Shown here one piece after another: positions 61,360 through 64,000 of a DNA stretch of 64,000 nt. Below the pieces are notes generated by a model. The model was given only the letters and a program-made list of their open reading frames with translations, was not told the DNA's origin and made no database searches. The DNA comes from Anaerolineaceae bacterium (GTDB lineage: Bacteria; Chloroflexota; Anaerolineae; Aggregatilineales; Phototrophicaceae): assembly GCA_020634165.1 (NCBI GenBank), contig JACKCF010000003.1, positions 186,001 through 250,000 on the forward strand, read 5' to 3'. The translations under genes and the position numbers were made by a program. The stretch's first letter is position 1. Each line of letters starts with the position of its first letter.

Positions 61360-63279
61360 ATGAGCGGAATACTCGGCATCTTCAAAAGAAATGGTGACAC
61401 TGTCGCTACACATCTCATTTCAAAGATGATCTCCAGTGTCGAACACCGTGCCATTGATGGTGTGGAGTCCCATATTGATGGGCCAATTGGTATGGCTCAT
61501 ATGAAGTTGTACCTGACGCCAGAGTCCATCGACGAAATACAACCGCTGGCTGACGAGAGTAATACTTTATGGCTAGCACTTCATGGCCGCATCGACAATC
61601 GATCCGAGCTTGTTGATCTGCTAGAGGCCAAAGACTTCAGTCCTCGTTTTGACACGGATGCAGAAATTGTCCTCAAGGCGTTCCAATGCTGGGGAACGGC
61701 TTGTCCTGAATACATCGTTGGCGATTTTGCATTTGTAGTGTGGGATTCAAACAATCAACGTCTTTTTTGTTCGCGTGACATTCTGGGAATCAAGCCATTC
61801 TACTATTACATTTCTGATGAGCAGTTTATCTGGGCATCTGAACCCAAAGCTATTTTGGAAGTCATTGAAAAAACGAGTATCAACGAAGTCAGATTGACCG
61901 GATTTTTGGTGAACCAGAATTGGGACAAAGAAAATACTTTGTTTTCCAACATATATAGATTGAAGCCTGCACATAGTCTCATTGTCGAGACATCAAATAC
62001 CCAACACATAAAGTATTGGGATATCGATTTTTCAAAGACGATTACCTACAAAAACAGGCAAGACTATGCCGAGCATTTTATCGAACTATTACGACAATCT
62101 GTAGATAGCAGAATACGTCATGTAGGCAGCCTGGGCATGCTCTTAAGCGGCGGCATTGACTCAAGGACTGTCGCATCGATGCTACAGGTGTTCAGGCATG
62201 AAGGTGATAAGAGAGCTGATTTTGGCATACTTTCGCTTTCGTATAAGGATGCGCGCGATAATGAAACAGAAACCGTCCAGAGGTTAAGCAATAACTGGGG
62301 TGTTCAAGCACATTTCTTCGATGATTTGATTGTTTCAAGAGAATATGTTTTGGAACAGTGCAACAAGCATGCCGACTATCCTGGTTTTCCGCCTGGACTC
62401 GCTTACAAAACTCTGCGAGATCACGCTCAGGCCAACAATTACAAAGTGCTGTTGAGTGGCTGGGGTGGTGATGACTGGCAGATGGGCTTGTTCGCAGGTT
62501 ACTCAGACATGGTTGCTCAAAAACATTTTTTCATGCTCTTGCGTCAGTATTTACATGACGTCAAGAAAAGAAGCCTGTCAATTGCTACAAGCAGATTATT
62601 GACAGGGTTAAGAGACGTCTTTCTTGTAAAAGGTAATCCGAAGTTGGTTGGTTTTGCTAAAGCTCTGCGGAAAAAAGCTCGAACTCAGCCCAATCGCTGG
62701 CCCTGGATTAACCCGACTTATGTAAGTAACTATCTCGAAAACCCGCGCCCTAACCAAGTGCTGTCAGAGATACGTTTCTCGAATTTCGTACAGAAGCTCT
62801 TATATACCTGGTTAGTTAGCTCGTCACTAACTTTTTTTCTGGAACTCCATGAGCGGATGACGGTTTCTTACGGCTTTGAAGAGCGGTATCCATTACACGA
62901 TAAGCGAATAATAGAGTTTATGTTTGCCTTACCGGCTGACTTCCATTGGCTACGGCCATACAAGACGCTGCTGATTGAAGCCCAGGAAAAAATGAGCGTG
63001 ACCAACTCATCGATTAGTTTTCGGAATCCGGAAGCGTCTAGACTCATGATGGATACAATAGAATCTTTAGGAGGGAGAGCGCTTTTTTCTAATATACTGT
63101 TGTCAGCCAATGGCATCATTTTTGAAAAAGAGGTACTTCATATTTTCGATGAAGCGCGACAAGATTATAATTTAGATGAAGGCGCCTATCAAGAGTATTC
63201 TGGATACTTATGGCATATTCTCGCTATAGATATGTGGCTTAGGTGGCTCAATGAACAGGATGAACTATCATTGCGATAG
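61360..63279 (+). CDS. Lasso peptide cyclase (asparagine synthetase-like)
   Basis: A 639-residue asparagine-synthetase homologue. Residues 1-210 are the class II glutaminase-like domain, but the nucleophile Cys2 is Ser (MSGILGIF), so ammonia release is not expected, as usual in lasso cyclases. The synthetase domain has the ATP-pyrophosphate loop LLSGGIDSRTV near residue 262. It would adenylate an Asp or Glu side chain of the core peptide and join it to the N-terminal amine. It begins nine bases after B2. Its last 110 codons are duplicated downstream. Confidence 0.9.
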   Translation: MSGILGIFKRNGDTVATHLISKMISSVEHRAIDGVESHIDGPIGMAHMKLYLTPESIDEIQPLADESNTLWLALHGRIDNRSELVDLLEAKDFSPRFDTDAEIVLKAFQCWGTACPEYIVGDFAFVVWDSNNQRLFCSRDILGIKPFYYYISDEQFIWASEPKAILEVIEKTSINEVRLTGFLVNQNWDKENTLFSNIYRLKPAHSLIVETSNTQHIKYWDIDFSKTITYKNRQDYAEHFIELLRQSVDSRIRHVGSLGMLLSGGIDSRTVASMLQVFRHEGDKRADFGILSLSYKDARDNETETVQRLSNNWGVQAHFFDDLIVSREYVLEQCNKHADYPGFPPGLAYKTLRDHAQANNYKVLLSGWGGDDWQMGLFAGYSDMVAQKHFFMLLRQYLHDVKKRSLSIATSRLLTGLRDVFLVKGNPKLVGFAKALRKKARTQPNRWPWINPTYVSNYLENPRPNQVLSEIRFSNFVQKLLYTWLVSSSLTFFLELHERMTVSYGFEERYPLHDKRIIEFMFALPADFHWLRPYKTLLIEAQEKMSVTNSSISFRNPEASRLMMDTIESLGGRALFSNILLSANGIIFEKEVLHIFDEARQDYNLDEGAYQEYSGYLWHILAIDMWLRWLNEQDELSLR

Positions 63280-63335
63280 TTTGATAGTTTACACTCAAGA
63301 AACAATAAATGTTTAAGTCAGTGGAATGAGGGAAT

Positions 63336-63494
63336 ATGGGCTCTGAACCGAAAGTGAATGATATGGATAACACTCCTAAAAAGAGTTACACCAAGCCAAT
63401 CCTTACCAAGCATGGTTTGGTGAAGGATTTGGTCAAAGGTTCAACATCTCGCCGCAATGATATGGGCGGTTCGCAAAATGGTGGTAAGAGTTAA
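63336..63494 (+). CDS. Lasso peptide precursor
   Basis: A 52-residue precursor, preceded by GAGGGA. The leader carries the YxxPxLxxxG recognition motif (Tyr18, Pro21, Leu23, Gly27 in YTKPILTKHG). Counting the usual distance from this motif places cleavage after Lys34, giving the core GSTSRRNDMGGSQNGGKS. Its Gly1 and Asp8 suit an eight-residue macrolactam ring. The usual Thr at leader position -2 is Val33. The core is rich in Gly, Ser and basic residues and lacks aromatics, so the steric plugs are unclear. No known lasso peptide was recognised. Confidence 0.8.
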   Translation: MGSEPKVNDMDNTPKKSYTKPILTKHGLVKDLVKGSTSRRNDMGGSQNGGKS

Positions 63495-63593
63495 TTGCAC
63501 CAGAATCAGTTAGTATATTGTTATTGTGCTTTCGCGACATCGAGTTTCCAGAGCTTGATATCGCGTTCAATAGCAAAACAAGCATCAAACAAA

Positions 63594-63916
63594 TGACTAA
63601 AACCTTTCAAGGCATTGCTAATTCAAGCCCAGGACACAATGAGTATAACCGACTCATTGATTAGTTTTCGGAATCTAGACGCGTCTAGACTCATGATAGA
63701 ATCTTTAGGTGGGGTACCATTTTTCCCAATATACCGTTGTCAGCTAATGGCATCATTCTTGAAAAAGAGGCACTTGATATTTTCGATGAAGCCCGACGCG
63801 AGTATAATCTGAGTGAAGGCTCGTATCAAACATACGCTGGATATTTATGGAATATTCTGGTTGTGGATATTTGGCTTAGGTGGTTTAATGAACAGGATGT
63901 CATTTCATCCCGTTAG
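63594..63916 (+). pseudogene. Truncated, frameshifted copy of the cyclase 3' end
   Basis: This stretch repeats the last 110 codons of the cyclase gene, with clear protein similarity (LLIQAQDTMSITDSLISFRN, then after a one-base deletion near 63722 LEKEALDIFDEARREYNL and IWLRWFNEQD). It has no promoter or start of its own. The 99 bases before it (63495-63593) do not match the cyclase; a short frame there (FRDIEFPELDIAFNSK) is unrecognised. Confidence 0.85.
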
Positions 63917-63971
63917 TTTGTAGGTTACACTCAAAAAGTACTGAGTGTTTAAGTCAGTGGAATGAGAGAAT

Positions 63972-64000
63972 ATGAACTTGGAGCCGAACATGAATAAAAC
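63972..64000 (+). CDS. Second lasso precursor gene, partial
   Basis: The ATG follows a copy of the first precursor's upstream region (TTTAAGTCAGTGGAATGAG, then AGAATATG). Only ten codons are in the window (MNLEPNMNKT...), aligning with MGSEPKVNDMDNT of the first precursor. The core peptide lies outside. Confidence 0.65.

Larger units (their letters stand above)
62947..64000 (+). repeat. Tandem duplication: cyclase 3' end plus precursor gene
   Basis: The block from 62947 (codons for LRPYKTLLIEAQ of the cyclase) through the precursor start near 63370 recurs from 63594 to the window end, 647 bases later at its left edge and 636 at the precursor ATG. The 11-base drift is explained by a 9-base deletion, a 1-base deletion and a further single-base gap in the second copy. 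The second unit may be complete beyond the window. Confidence 0.85.

Noticed and set aside
63444..63449. Thr37 as the leader -2 threonine of the lasso precursor
   Set aside because: It is four residues too far from the YxxPxLxxxG motif, and the resulting core would have no acidic residue at position 7-9.
1..64000. CRISPR arrays, tRNA or rRNA genes, insertion sequences
   Set aside because: None seen: no regularly spaced repeats, no cloverleaf candidates in the gaps, no transposase-like translation.

Overview
The window reads as a chromosomal segment of a heterotrophic bacterium, most likely a member of the Chloroflexota (Anaerolineae or a close relative). This is inferred from gene content and style: a high density of sugar and peptide-type ABC transporters, exported binding proteins ending their signal peptides in AQD/AQE, Gmad2-domain and 'DGRVN' exported proteins, AGGAGG-type ribosome sites, and many convergent genes separated by long perfect hairpins. 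No rRNA, tRNA, CRISPR array, insertion sequence or phage gene was seen.

Layout. 0.2-6.9 kb: ribose/xylitol-type ABC transporter (DUF2291 lipoprotein, ATPase, permease, binding protein), an RbsD/FucU mutarotase and a split transketolase. 7.2-18.8 kb: a NanA/DapA-type aldolase divergent from a long operon with a complete dipeptide-type ABC transporter, three DUF917 proteins and one hydantoinase/oxoprolinase (HyuA-like). 18.9-22.9 kb: a serine hydrolase of the class C beta-lactamase family and a GH31 glycosidase. 23.1-25.8 kb: a Crp/Fnr regulator divergent from a ferredoxin-cupin fusion and a heme-copper-oxidase/NnrS-like membrane protein. 25.9-33.9 kb: a PHP (CehA/McbA) metallohydrolase and a second dipeptide-type transporter. 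34.0-44.3 kb: carbohydrate catabolism: KDPG aldolase, GntR regulator, MalFG-type sugar importer without its own ATPase, VOC protein, aldo/keto reductase, LacD-type aldolase, PfkB kinase and an unusual PfkA-type kinase. 44.4-46.3 kb: a Gmad2 exported protein and a DUF4203 membrane protein. 46.5-53.8 kb: a third dipeptide-type transporter co-translated with a DUF5060/DUF4038 glycosidase, so its cargo is probably an oligosaccharide. 54.5-58.2 kb: an MMPL exporter and an aldo/keto reductase.

58.4-64 kb is different in character: AT-richer, with a nucleotidyltransferase, a secreted-protein gene broken by one in-frame stop, and then a lasso-peptide biosynthesis cluster: PqqD-like B1, transglutaminase-like B2, asparagine-synthetase-like cyclase C, and an unlisted 52-residue precursor whose predicted 18-residue core starts with Gly and has Asp at position 8. 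A duplicated block follows: a frameshifted copy of the cyclase 3' end, then the first 29 bases of a second precursor gene cut off by the window end.

Regulation is unusually readable. A TGAATA-N2-TATTCA palindrome sits at three transporter promoters. A 20-bp palindrome overlaps a pair of back-to-back promoters between the MalFG-type importer and the VOC/aldo-keto reductase operon. Another palindrome lies just after the -10 box of the DUF917 operon. Every one of the five solute-binding-protein genes is followed at once by a strong hairpin, which probably sets its mRNA level above that of its neighbours.
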